From JBBDMW01 sp040878005 (lineage in GTDB: Bacteria > Chloroflexota > Dehalococcoidia > Lucifugimonadales > Lucifugimonadaceae), in the NCBI GenBank assembly GCA_040878005.1, contig JBBDMW010000053.1, forward strand, positions 1-59,761: a DNA stretch of 59,761 bases, written 5' to 3'. Positions 35,281 to 43,210 of this stretch are shown here, piece after piece. Within the stretch, counting starts at the first letter, position 1; every line of letters starts with the position of its first letter. Made by a program: the position numbers and the translations under genes. The notes beneath the pieces were generated by a model. The model did not search any database, was not told the origin of the DNA, and saw only the letters and a list, made by a program, of their open reading frames with translations.

Positions 35281-36096
35281 CTAGACTTTCCTCAGTGAGC
35301 CATCGTTAGCCACGTACGTGAGCTGCGCCTTTTCCCTGTCACGCTGCCAGTACTCTTCATCTACACCAAGGTTGTGTTCCACCACACTCGGGTGGGCGTT
35401 GAGGTACTCAACCACTTCGCTCAGTCCAAATACCTCGCCGGGTTCGTAGAGCGCTTCGAAGATGGAGGTGAATACCTCAAAGTCAACCTGGTAGTCCAGT
35501 GTCAGGCGCGCTTTCTCGTGGACGTGGCCTGGATTCTGTGGGTAGACAAGACCCTGTTTGCAAAGGTCGGTTTTGGTGAAGAAGTAAATGAACCCGGTGT
35601 CGTTTTGGGAAGTCCGGTACTGCCTGTACACCTTGTCCATGGCTGGCCGCGTAAACGCCTTGGTGGCCACGCCGAGGGGCAGCCCCTTGCTGGTCACAAT
35701 GTCGAAGGACGGGTCAGCCAGGAGCATGTCCATCTCCAGGTCCATGTACTCCGTGGCGCTCAGTGGGTCATCACCGTCAGCCTGGATGACCGCATCAAAC
35801 CCGTACGTCTCGAAGGCGCTGTGGAACCGCTCGATGATGTCATCTGTGCTGCCGCGGAATGCGGAGCAGCCGTATATTTCTACGGATTCAACCAGCGGGT
35901 CCGACTCGGGCTCTTCGGTGGTGCAAACAACCACCTGTTTGGGGTCGGTTACATACCTGGACGCGCAGGCCCTGTCCAGCAAATGCCACGCCACCGGGCG
36001 GCCGCAAATCTCCCTGAGCGCCTTCCCCGGCAGGCGCTCCGAAGTCAGGCGGATTGGGATGAGCACCCCGATGTTCTTGTTGTTCATTTGTGTCAT
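35281..36096 (-). CDS. SpsF-like cytidylyltransferase
   Basis: Nucleotidyltransferase fold: IPIRLTSERLPGKALREICGRP near the start, VVVCTTEEPESDP, then the metal site VIQADGDDPL near residue 105. The closest group by motif is SpsF (spore coat polysaccharide), a CMP-sugar synthetase-like protein that travels with legionaminic-type pathway genes. 271 aa. ATG 36096, four bases after the aminotransferase stop. It coexists with another CMP-sugar synthetase-like gene at 37920, so one of the two may activate a different sugar, or this one may serve an upstream step. Confidence 0.82.
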   Translation of the reverse strand: MTQMNNKNIGVLIPIRLTSERLPGKALREICGRPVAWHLLDRACASRYVTDPKQVVVCTTEEPESDPLVESVEIYGCSAFRGSTDDIIERFHSAFETYGFDAVIQADGDDPLSATEYMDLEMDMLLADPSFDIVTSKGLPLGVATKAFTRPAMDKVYRQYRTSQNDTGFIYFFTKTDLCKQGLVYPQNPGHVHEKARLTLDYQVDFEVFTSIFEALYEPGEVFGLSEVVEYLNAHPSVVEHNLGVDEEYWQRDREKAQLTYVANDGSLRKV

Positions 36097-36099
36097 CAG

Positions 36100-37296
36100 T
36101 TAATTGAAGTACTCGATGGTCTTGCGCAGAGCTTCAACTTTCGGCTCAGCCTCTTCCACGCTGCCGTAGTTGTTCACGAACTGCATCAACTGGGGCTGGA
36201 TGGACTCCGCCACGGGGCAAAGGCCGGGACCGTACTCAACATCCTGGTAGTAGTGGGGCGCATGGTCCTTGTATACGCCGGATGCGAAAAGCTCTTCTTC
36301 ATAGAGCAGTGCCCATGAGGCATAAATACCATCGCCACCGAAGTCCATGTACTTGTCCCGGAACTCGTACCAGGACACGTCGTCACGCAGGTACTTCAGC
36401 GCGAAACACCAGTAGGTGTTCTTGTATCCCTCCGGCGTTGCCTGTGGCGCCAGGTAGTCGATGCCCCGTACAACATCGGCGTACATGTTGGCGATGGTGA
36501 CGCGGATGTCCACGAAGAAGTCCATGCGCTCAACCTGGGCAAGGCCGACGGCTGCGGCCACCTCAGGCATGCGGAAGTTGTAGCCGAAGGCGTCATGCCG
36601 CTTGTATTTCGGGTCCTGGAATATCTTCTTGTTGATGCGGATTCGGCCGTCGCCAGACTTCATGGCGGCGTATCCAAGGCTGCCGAACTTGCGCATCTTC
36701 GTGGCCAGGGCGTCGTCGTCTGTGACGACGATCCCGCCATCACCGGTGGTGATGTGCTTGGAGTTCTCCAGGCTGTAGCTGGTGATGTCTGCTATTCCCG
36801 CTATGGCCCGGCCCTTGTACTCGGCCATATGCGCCTGTGCAGCATCATTGATGATTGCGACGTTGTGTCTTCGGCCCAGCTCCATATACGCGTCAAGGTC
36901 ACAGGGTAGTCCGTAGAGCGACACCGGCATTATGGCCCTGGTGCGGTCGGTGATCTTCCGCTCGACATCGGCCGGATCGATGTTGAAAGTGCCCGGGTCC
37001 ACATCCGCAAACACCGGAATTGCGTTCTGAGCCAGTATGACGTCTGCATTGCTGATGACGGTCAGCGGTGTTGTGATCACCTCGTCACCGGCGCTAACGC
37101 CAACTGCGTCCAGCGCTGCCTGCAATGTGCCGGTGCCTGAGTTGAACGTGATGGCGAATTTGGCGCCTGCCTTCGCAGCGAAGGCGGTCTCAAGCCTATT
37201 GTTCATGCTGCCTGAGGTGCTGGACCCGAATCCTGAATCCAGTACCTCCCGAACGTAGGTGAGTTCTGCCTGGCCAAACCGCCACGTGTTGTTCAT
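36100..37296 (-). CDS. DegT/DnrJ/EryC1 aminotransferase
   Basis: PLP-dependent aminotransferase acting on a keto nucleotide sugar, in the position of PseC/SpsC in nonulosonate pathways. FNSGTGTLQAAL, DEVITTPLTVISNADVI, NDAAQAHMAEYKG and the PLP lysine in SYSLENSKHITTGDGG (near residue 184) are all visible. 398 aa. The GNAT gene is 23 bp upstream and the SpsF-like gene 3 bp downstream. It transfers an amino group to C4 of a 6-deoxy hexose in the known pathways; the required 4-keto intermediate would come from a dehydratase not encoded in the window. Confidence 0.9.
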   Translation of the reverse strand: MNNTWRFGQAELTYVREVLDSGFGSSTSGSMNNRLETAFAAKAGAKFAITFNSGTGTLQAALDAVGVSAGDEVITTPLTVISNADVILAQNAIPVFADVDPGTFNIDPADVERKITDRTRAIMPVSLYGLPCDLDAYMELGRRHNVAIINDAAQAHMAEYKGRAIAGIADITSYSLENSKHITTGDGGIVVTDDDALATKMRKFGSLGYAAMKSGDGRIRINKKIFQDPKYKRHDAFGYNFRMPEVAAAVGLAQVERMDFFVDIRVTIANMYADVVRGIDYLAPQATPEGYKNTYWCFALKYLRDDVSWYEFRDKYMDFGGDGIYASWALLYEEELFASGVYKDHAPHYYQDVEYGPGLCPVAESIQPQLMQFVNNYGSVEEAEPKVEALRKTIEYFN

Positions 37297-37319
37297 AAGT
37301 GTCTCCTGCGGCCCTGTAT

Positions 37320-37874
37320 TTAGCGGGACGCTGCCTCAAATTCATCCCGGAAGCAGCCGAGGTATATGTGGTCGGCGTATCCATCTTCGTACCTGTCCTG
37401 CTGCCGGAACAGGCCTTCACGCTGAAATCCCAGTTTTTCGAATACACGGAGCATTGCAGGATTGACGCTTATGAGTCCCGCCGTCAACTTCCGGAGTCCC
37501 AGGTTGTTGAAGGCGAACTGGCAAAGGGACCTTATGGCGTCGGTGGCCAGCCCCTGTCCCCAGTAGTCCCGGTTGCCGATCATGATGCCTATGTCGGCGG
37601 TGCCTGAACGGTGGTCTATCCTGGCAAGGCGGACAGTGCCTACGAACTGGTCATCCCGATGGGAGTGAAGCGCAAGGAACACGTCATCGGGAGACTTCAT
37701 GAGCGCCTCACAGTACCCGCGTACTTCTTCGGAAGACACCGGCCTCAGGTATTCAAACCGGTTGATGGTTTTCATAACCTCGTAGTCTCTGAGCCAGTCC
37801 ATGTAGTCATCGCTGTTCATGTGACCGGCTTCAAATGGAACGAGGTATGACAGGTTGCCTTCGAGTTTGAACAT
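37320..37874 (-). CDS. GNAT acyltransferase (SpsD/PseH position)
   Basis: GNAT-fold acyltransferase of the RimJ/RimL type: ADIGIMIGNRDYWGQGLATDAIRSLC forms the acetyl-CoA loop (near residue 93), followed by LRKLTAGLISVNPAMLRVFEKLGF. 184 aa. In nonulosonate loci the equivalent position is filled by PseH/SpsD, which acetylates the amino group placed by the aminotransferase. It lies between the CMP-sugar synthetase gene and the aminotransferase gene, consistent with that assignment, although another acyl donor is possible. Confidence 0.83.
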   Translation of the reverse strand: MFKLEGNLSYLVPFEAGHMNSDDYMDWLRDYEVMKTINRFEYLRPVSSEEVRGYCEALMKSPDDVFLALHSHRDDQFVGTVRLARIDHRSGTADIGIMIGNRDYWGQGLATDAIRSLCQFAFNNLGLRKLTAGLISVNPAMLRVFEKLGFQREGLFRQQDRYEDGYADHIYLGCFRDEFEAASR

Positions 37875-37919
37875 TACTTCCTTATGCAGATACGAATGCG
37901 CTGCGCATATCTTAGGCGC

Positions 37920-38639
37920 TCATCCGAGGTTGCCGGCTGTAAGTACGGCCTGGGTGCAAATGAGGTCGAACTCTGTAGCCACATGAATGCTCCGGTGTTC
38001 AGGCATTTCATGGACGGCCAGGGGAGCGCCAAAGTAGTTTCCTGTTTTCTTTAACCTGCCCGCTACGGCCAGTTTAATGGCACCGTTGGGCCGGAATGCG
38101 TCGGGCAGGTAAATCCTTTCCTTCAGGAATTCGGTTCCGAAGTACATCTGCCAGCCATCACTCTTCTCAACCATCGCCCAGTGGAAGTAGTGGGGGTCAA
38201 TTGGCGTGACGCTGACCAGGTAGTGCGCGTCTTCGGCCTTCAGCGTGGCAAGGGACTCTGTTATGTCCTGTGAAGACCGTAAAGGCGACGTCGGCTGCAG
38301 GTTGAATATGTAGTCGATTTGTTTAGATTTCTCCGTCAGGGAATCATAAAGCACCAGGCACGGCACTGTGGACGAAACATCATCTTCGGTCATCGACTGC
38401 GGAATTTGAAAGACTTTCGCACCCCATTCCCTGGAAACTCTTGCTATTTCATCGTCCTCTGTGCAGACATAAACGGAGTCGCTGAGGCCAGATTCAAGGG
38501 CGGCTTCAATGGTGTACGCAATCATGGGTTTGCCATTGATGAGGGCGAGGTTTTTACGTGGCAGGCGTTTCGAACCGCCACGCGCGGGTATTGCAAGCAA
38601 TACATTCGAGGTTGGTATCAAACTGGCATCTCCCGGCAT
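37920..38639 (-). CDS. CMP-nonulosonate cytidylyltransferase-like protein
   Basis: Acylneuraminate cytidylyltransferase family (NeuA/PseF/LegF), which activates a nine-carbon sugar as CMP-derivative. LLAIPARGGSKRLPRKNLALINGKPMI opens the protein (nucleotide site), then STVPCLVLYDSL, FNLQPTSPLRSSQDI with the metal-binding residues near residue 118, and RPNGAIKLAV. 239 aa, family size. Its start codon overlaps the oxidoreductase gene upstream by 22 bp; a TTG a few codons in, with GGGAG in front, is another candidate. With the PseI-like synthase it defines a nonulosonic acid activation pathway. Confidence 0.88.
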   Translation of the reverse strand: MPGDASLIPTSNVLLAIPARGGSKRLPRKNLALINGKPMIAYTIEAALESGLSDSVYVCTEDDEIARVSREWGAKVFQIPQSMTEDDVSSTVPCLVLYDSLTEKSKQIDYIFNLQPTSPLRSSQDITESLATLKAEDAHYLVSVTPIDPHYFHWAMVEKSDGWQMYFGTEFLKERIYLPDAFRPNGAIKLAVAGRLKKTGNYFGAPLAVHEMPEHRSIHVATEFDLICTQAVLTAGNLG

Positions 38640-39604
38640 TCCCGATTGGCTTCAATTGCTGTCAGCGCCAACTCAAGCACACGTTTGCCTGTTGGGCCGT
38701 CAACAGGTGGAACTGAGTCACCTTGAAGGCAGGACAGGAAGCAGCGCATTTCCGTGATATACGCCTCAGCAGGATCCACCGGGGGCGCTTCATGGACCCA
38801 CTCGCGCCCGGCAATGTCATATCGTTCCAATCCCTTATGAATGTCCCAGCGAAGTGTCCCCTCAGTGCCCACGACCTTGCAGGTCCGTGAGAACGCGCGC
38901 TGCGTGCAGTCCATGTGAATATGCGCCAAGGTGCCGGACGACATGCGCATAGTGATCTCGGCAGTGTCCTCGGCGTCCATTTCTAAGTCACTCAGCTTGC
39001 CAGCCATGCAGGAGACGCCACTGACCTCGCCGCCGAACCACCGCATGTAGTCAATGTCATGCGAGGAGTCCAGGATGATCCCACCGCCCGCGGAGGCGTT
39101 CGCCGTGTAGCTGGTCCGGTAGTCGATGCTTGGGCGCCAGTCCGGGAGGTACTGTCCAAACTCGCAGCGCATGGTGAGCACTCTTCCGATCCGGCCTTCG
39201 TCGATCAGCTGCTTTGCCCGCATTAGCCCGGCATTGAACCGAAGGTTGTAGCCAACCATCAGTACCAGGTCATTCGTTGCTGCGGCGTGAGTGAGCCCAT
39301 CCAGGCCATGGAGCGAGTTGGCGAGTGGCTTTTCAACAAACACGTGGGCCCCTGCATCAACGGACATCGCGGCCTGCTCCACGTGCAGGTTGGGCGGCGT
39401 GCAGACAAGCACAGCATCGGGTGAGTGGCCCAGCCCAGATTCGATGCTCTCGAAGGGCTGCACCTCGTATTCGCGAACCGCATTTGCCAGCCGCTGTGGG
39501 GCGGGGTCGAACGCCAGCAGGTCAAAGTCCCCGATGTGCCGCAGGTTTCGGATGTGCCGCATGCCAATGGACCCGCAGCCGATCACCAGTATGCGCGTCT
39601 TCAT
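38618..39604 (-). CDS. Gfo/Idh/MocA family oxidoreductase (4)
   Basis: NAD(P)-dependent oxidoreductase, 328 aa: ILVIGCGSIGMRHIRNLRHI at the start, CTPPNLHVEQAAMSVDAG, VFVEKPLANSLHGLDG near residue 93, and the GGIILDSSHDIDYMRWFGG active-site region. In Campylobacter a member of this family (PtmF) lies in the legionaminic acid locus, a parallel from gene content only. It overlaps the deacetylase gene by four bases (ATGA) and the CMP-sugar synthetase gene by 22, so the three are translationally coupled. Confidence 0.88.
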   Translation of the reverse strand: MKTRILVIGCGSIGMRHIRNLRHIGDFDLLAFDPAPQRLANAVREYEVQPFESIESGLGHSPDAVLVCTPPNLHVEQAAMSVDAGAHVFVEKPLANSLHGLDGLTHAAATNDLVLMVGYNLRFNAGLMRAKQLIDEGRIGRVLTMRCEFGQYLPDWRPSIDYRTSYTANASAGGGIILDSSHDIDYMRWFGGEVSGVSCMAGKLSDLEMDAEDTAEITMRMSSGTLAHIHMDCTQRAFSRTCKVVGTEGTLRWDIHKGLERYDIAGREWVHEAPPVDPAEAYITEMRCFLSCLQGDSVPPVDGPTGKRVLELALTAIEANRECREMPV

Positions 39605-40281
39605 GGCCGCACCGACCGAACCAGTTCAAACGCCTCGGCTGCCCGGAAACCGGCAGTGCTTCCCCACTTGCCAGCGATGGCTCGAAGGGCTTCGGCGGAC
39701 CGCGGGTGAGGGTAGGGCCGCATCTCGGTTAGGTAGCACTGCATTGCCGCTATCTTGGTGTCGATGGTCTGGGTGATATCGAAGAACACGTTTGGCAGGA
39801 ATGATCGGCCTGTCTGCCCGAAAGACCATTCACTGGAAGAGGGAATTTCAAACGAATAAACATCCCGCACCGGTGAGCCAGCCATGGGGCGGGTCGCAGT
39901 GAGCACCGCCCTTGCCGTTACCTGGTGGTCTATGTTCAGGTCGCCGGGGTGGTGGGTGAACACGGCCTCTGGCTTGAGTTCATCGATGATTCGCTCGACA
40001 CGCTTCACAACATCCAGCAACGCCAACTGGTCAAACCGGTTGTCCGGCAGTCCTTCGAACGTCACTGATGCGACGCCGATCAGCCTTGCCGCAGACCTGG
40101 CATTCGACTGGAGGTGCTGCACCTCTGCCGGGTCTGCATCCGCCCGATCCTTTGTACGGGAAGTTGTGCCTTCACCAAGGATCGCGACGTGAACCTCGTG
40201 TTCTGCGCTGAGGCGCGCCATGGTTCCACCACAGCCCAGCACCTCATCATCGGGATGTGCGGCAACAGTCAGTATGGTCAA
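39601..40281 (-). CDS. PIG-L/LmbE family deacetylase
   Basis: Zinc-dependent N-deacetylase. The AHPDDEVLGCGGTM metal site lies at residue 8, with the third ligand in HPGDLNIDHQ near residue 111. 226 aa. Family members remove acetyl groups from GlcNAc-type sugars, here most plausibly on the amino sugar of the locus, exposing an amine for acylation or formylation. TTG start at 40281 within TTGA, overlapping the stop of the formyltransferase-fold gene. Both partners in the operon act on amide groups, which supports remodelling of an N-acyl group. Confidence 0.9.
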   Translation of the reverse strand: MTILTVAAHPDDEVLGCGGTMARLSAEHEVHVAILGEGTTSRTKDRADADPAEVQHLQSNARSAARLIGVASVTFEGLPDNRFDQLALLDVVKRVERIIDELKPEAVFTHHPGDLNIDHQVTARAVLTATRPMAGSPVRDVYSFEIPSSSEWSFGQTGRSFLPNVFFDITQTIDTKIAAMQCYLTEMRPYPHPRSAEALRAIAGKWGSTAGFRAAEAFELVRSVRP

Positions 40282-41048
40282 GGTGCTTCCCTTGGCTGTG
40301 GAGAAATGTTCACCTTGGCCGTGATGCCGTCGCCGCTGATTGCCGGGGCGGAAAACTCGTAGCGGAAGCCGCGGTGGTCCAGGAAGGCGCGCGGATATCC
40401 ATCCGCGTCCAGCATCCTGATGAAGTCGTACAGCGCTTCCACGTCCGGCAGTGTAGGCACTTCGCTTTCCTCAGGACGGCGCCGTTTGAAAAATGTCGGC
40501 TCGCCTTCCTGTGGAACCGGAGTCATGTCTTCTTCAATGATGCGTTGGATCATGCCGGCGGATAGTTTGGACGCCCTCTCGTAAATATCCTGGGCAGTGC
40601 CGTCCAGAGCGAGTTGCTCCTTGAGGTAGACAGGCCCTGCGTCAAACTCTTCGGTCATCAGTAGGGCGGTCAGCTTCGTGTCGCGGTGACCACGCATGAT
40701 CAGGTTTTGAAGGGGGCTCCCTCCGCGGCCATACGGTAGATCGGTCATATGGAAGGCCACGCACTCGTAGTTTTCGAAGATTTGCTTCGGCACCTTCCAT
40801 GACCAGTGGATGAAAAATATTCGCTCAGGATTGACTGACTGGACAAATGCACTGGTGAGTTGGTCTTTTGAATCGATGAACGTCCAGTTGCCGGGCAGAT
40901 GTGCGAGCCGTTCATTGAAGATCTGCCGATTCCAATCGTGTACTGCGGCAACAATGAATCGTTGTGGGCGATTGCTGTTCACCGAATCATTCGCTGCTGC
41001 AGTAGTTGGCTGATGGCGAATTAAATTCAACTTGATAGGACATTCCAA
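40278..41048 (-). CDS. Formyltransferase-fold protein lacking the catalytic Asn
   Basis: 256 aa. The central part matches the formyl-tetrahydrofolate-dependent transferase fold: FHMTDLPYGRGGSPLQNLI near residue 98 aligns with the family's N-x-H-x-S-x-L-P segment, and EEFDAGPVYL aligns with the conserved Asp-x-Gly/Ala region. His and Asp are present, but the catalytic Asn is Ala in my by-eye alignment. The protein may use a different chemistry or be inactive. About 30 residues at the N-terminus are non-homologous, so the start (TTG 41048, overlapping pseI by 22 bp) is doubtful. Confidence 0.7.
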   Translation of the reverse strand: MECPIKLNLIRHQPTTAAANDSVNSNRPQRFIVAAVHDWNRQIFNERLAHLPGNWTFIDSKDQLTSAFVQSVNPERIFFIHWSWKVPKQIFENYECVAFHMTDLPYGRGGSPLQNLIMRGHRDTKLTALLMTEEFDAGPVYLKEQLALDGTAQDIYERASKLSAGMIQRIIEEDMTPVPQEGEPTFFKRRRPEESEVPTLPDVEALYDFIRMLDADGYPRAFLDHRGFRYEFSAPAISGDGITAKVNISPQPREAP

Positions 41049-42103
41049 TTGATAGGAGCGCCCCGTTTAATATCGCGGCCAGTCCGTAGTCCAAGGATCT
41101 GGTCCAAGAACTTGGGAGCGAGTCCATTCCCCGGCCTGATGACGCGAACGTTGTCAACTGTAAGCTTGTCCCCAGCTTTGATGTCTGCGACTGCGAATAT
41201 GGAACGTTGAAACACAACGTTGCCTCTTTCAGCGTCGGAAGGACCGTAGGCGACGCTACCAAGCGCTTGTTCGACTACCTTGACTCCTGATGTGAGTTCT
41301 CTCAGTTCGTGCGGTTCGAGCGAAAATTCTGCATCTGGTCCCCCGTCGGCACGAGATAAAGTGACATGTTTCTCGATCAAACAGGCACCGAGAGCAACTG
41401 ATGCTAGCGCCGCTGCAATCCCAAGCGAATGGTCGGAAAAGCCGATCGGTGTGTGCCAAGTTTCCGCCATATTGGGGATGGTTCGAAGATTCAATGAACT
41501 TGGAGGCGCAGGATAAGCTGATGCGCATTGGAGCAGCAGAATATCTTTGGCACCCTCACTCAACACAGTTTGTACTGCCTCGTCTATTTGGCCAATCGTT
41601 GCCATGCCCGTTGAAATCAACATGGGTCTGCCTGTCTGGGCGATGCGGCGCAACAAGGGGATATCCATTACCTCAAAGCTCGCCACTTTATAGACAGGAA
41701 CATCGAGCTCCTCCAAGAAATCGACGGCTGTCGAATCAAATGGGGTTGAGAAGCAATCGATTCCGATTTCCCTCGCGGCCTTTATTAGATCAGCCTGCCA
41801 TTCCCATGGAGTGTAGGCGGTCTGATAAAGCTTGTATAAAGAAGTCCCGCCCCAAGTGTTAGTCTCAGGCAGGATGAACGGGGGTTCATCACAGTCGATA
41901 GTCATGGTGTCGGGAGTGTAGGTTTGTAGTTTGACAGCATCTGCACCATTGTCTTTTGCCATATGGATAATTTCGATGGCACGGCCGAAATCTAGGTTGT
42001 GGTTCCCTGACATTTCAGCAATCACATAGGTAGGGTAACCTCTGCCAACTCGACGCCCATTGATCTCGATGTACTCTTTTCCAATCAAGGAGCCTGTACT
42101 CAT
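41027..42103 (-). CDS. pseI: Pseudaminic acid synthase-like NeuB family protein
   Basis: Condenses a six-carbon N-acyl sugar with phosphoenolpyruvate to a nine-carbon nonulosonic acid. Of the NeuB family, it looks most like PseI: DTMTIDCDEPPF, YTPWEWQADLIKAA, CFSTPFDSTAVDFLE, YKVASFEVMDIPLL and ISTGMATIGQIDEA. The C-terminal SAF/antifreeze-like domain (RSIFAVADIKAGDKL) is present. 358 aa, full length. It overlaps the N-formyltransferase gene by four bases (ATGA). The PseI-versus-LegI distinction is from motif appearance alone. GC is lower than in neighbouring housekeeping genes. Confidence 0.9.
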   Translation of the reverse strand: MSTGSLIGKEYIEINGRRVGRGYPTYVIAEMSGNHNLDFGRAIEIIHMAKDNGADAVKLQTYTPDTMTIDCDEPPFILPETNTWGGTSLYKLYQTAYTPWEWQADLIKAAREIGIDCFSTPFDSTAVDFLEELDVPVYKVASFEVMDIPLLRRIAQTGRPMLISTGMATIGQIDEAVQTVLSEGAKDILLLQCASAYPAPPSSLNLRTIPNMAETWHTPIGFSDHSLGIAAALASVALGACLIEKHVTLSRADGGPDAEFSLEPHELRELTSGVKVVEQALGSVAYGPSDAERGNVVFQRSIFAVADIKAGDKLTVDNVRVIRPGNGLAPKFLDQILGLRTGRDIKRGAPINWNVLSS

Positions 42104-42870
42104 CTTTCAGCATCCGTTTCCTTAAATAGCTCTAAACGCAGGTATATTCGTTGGCCCTCCACTTCAAAATACGCCCCTCGATATGGTGGAAAACTGCGCG
42201 CGCGCAGTATATCAATCAGTTTTCCAGCATCGTATTTCCGATCTAGATCGATCCTGTCGATGCCTGTGACATCTACCGCGCGATGAAATGTTCCAGCACC
42301 TAGTACTTGAGGGTGCCGGGGTGCAGTGCCAGCTTCTATACACGGCCAAGTTCGCTTTACCAGTTCTATTGAGGCTGTCTCAAGGCGCCTGTATAAGAAT
42401 TCACCAGTATCGGTTGGGAAAACGGGCACTGGTTGTTGGGCCACGATATCGCCAGTATCTACACCTTTATCGATATAGTGCAGAGTTACTCCTGCTGGAG
42501 TTCGGTCGACTATGGCCCAAACGTTTGGATATCGGCCCTTGTTGAACGGTAAATACCCGGGATGAACATTTATACACCCCATAGGCATCAGGTCAATTAC
42601 CTCTGGTTTAAGGATGTATGCAAAGAACGCTGAAATACCTACTTCAGGCCTTAGCTTACGTAGTTGCTCAATCACAGATGCATTGGTCAATTCATTAGCA
42701 AGAAACACCCTGTCGCGCGGAAGGCCAGATGCTTCGGTAATTTCATCTTTATATCGGGCTGTAGAGTCCGGGTGGACTACAGCGGATACCAAAGGCGTGC
42801 CTCTAGCTACAAGCCATTTCATGACTTCTAATCCGACTAAGTTGTTGCCGAAGAACAGAGTATTCAACAC
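42100..42870 (-). CDS. Sugar N-formyltransferase
   Basis: Formyl-tetrahydrofolate-dependent transferase, predicted to formylate an amino sugar. The full triad is visible: INVHPGYLPFNKGRYP (Asn and His, near residue 112) and IDKGVDTGDIV (Asp). 256 aa; the C-terminal 60 residues form a small domain, as in other sugar N-formyltransferases. GTG start at 42870, with TTG one codon on as an alternative. First gene of the operon, with a promoter directly upstream. In pseudaminic-type sugars N-formyl at C7 is known, which makes this a candidate for modification of the amine placed by the aminotransferase. Confidence 0.85.
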   Translation of the reverse strand: MLNTLFFGNNLVGLEVMKWLVARGTPLVSAVVHPDSTARYKDEITEASGLPRDRVFLANELTNASVIEQLRKLRPEVGISAFFAYILKPEVIDLMPMGCINVHPGYLPFNKGRYPNVWAIVDRTPAGVTLHYIDKGVDTGDIVAQQPVPVFPTDTGEFLYRRLETASIELVKRTWPCIEAGTAPRHPQVLGAGTFHRAVDVTGIDRIDLDRKYDAGKLIDILRARSFPPYRGAYFEVEGQRIYLRLELFKETDAER

Positions 42871-42907
42871 AACCCCGCGGAAAGTGGCTCAAGGTTTCGC
42901 AATTCCA

Positions 42908-42937
42908 GATTATGCTCTTGTGAAACGCGGAGAGTCC
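42908..42937 (-). promoter_or_regulatory. Predicted promoter of the nonulosonate operon
   Basis: On the minus strand TGGACT (42937-42932) is followed after 18 bases by CATAAT (42913-42908). Transcription would start near 42901, giving a leader of about 30 bases to the formyltransferase start. Confidence 0.4.
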
Positions 42938-42939
42938 AC

Positions 42940-43101
42940 GTAATCATCATCGTGATTGGACGAAGTCACCGTGATTGGCGACGTTTGGGCAAGGGTACGA
43001 CATGTGTGCCAACGGCGCAGAATTTCCCGGTGATGCCGCAGGAGCCTCTTCGCACTATCCGAAACGCGAGCCGCCCCTGTCGAACATCTGGCAGGGGCGG
43101 C
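42940..43101. other. Non-coding stretch next to scaffold gap, with hairpin
   Basis: No gene is recognisable. A perfect 10-bp inverted repeat, GCCGCCCCTG (43070-43079) and CAGGGGCGGC (43092-43101), ends exactly at the gap. No T-tract is seen on the side that is present. The sequence ggggcggc also resumes after the gap, so the assembler may have broken here because of the structure or a repeat. Confidence 0.5.
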
Positions 43102-43201
43102 NNNNNNNNNNNNNNNNNNNNNNNNNNNNNNNNNNNNNNNNNNNNNNNNNNNNNNNNNNNNNNNNNNNNNNNNNNNNNNNNNNNNNNNNNNNNNNNNNNN
43201 N
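43102..43201. other. Assembly gap of 100 N
   Basis: Exactly 100 unknown bases, the conventional size for a gap of unknown length. The true distance, and even direct adjacency of the two sides, is not shown by the sequence. Missing genes of the nonulosonate pathway could lie here. Confidence 0.95.
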
Positions 43202-43210
43202 GGGCGGCCG

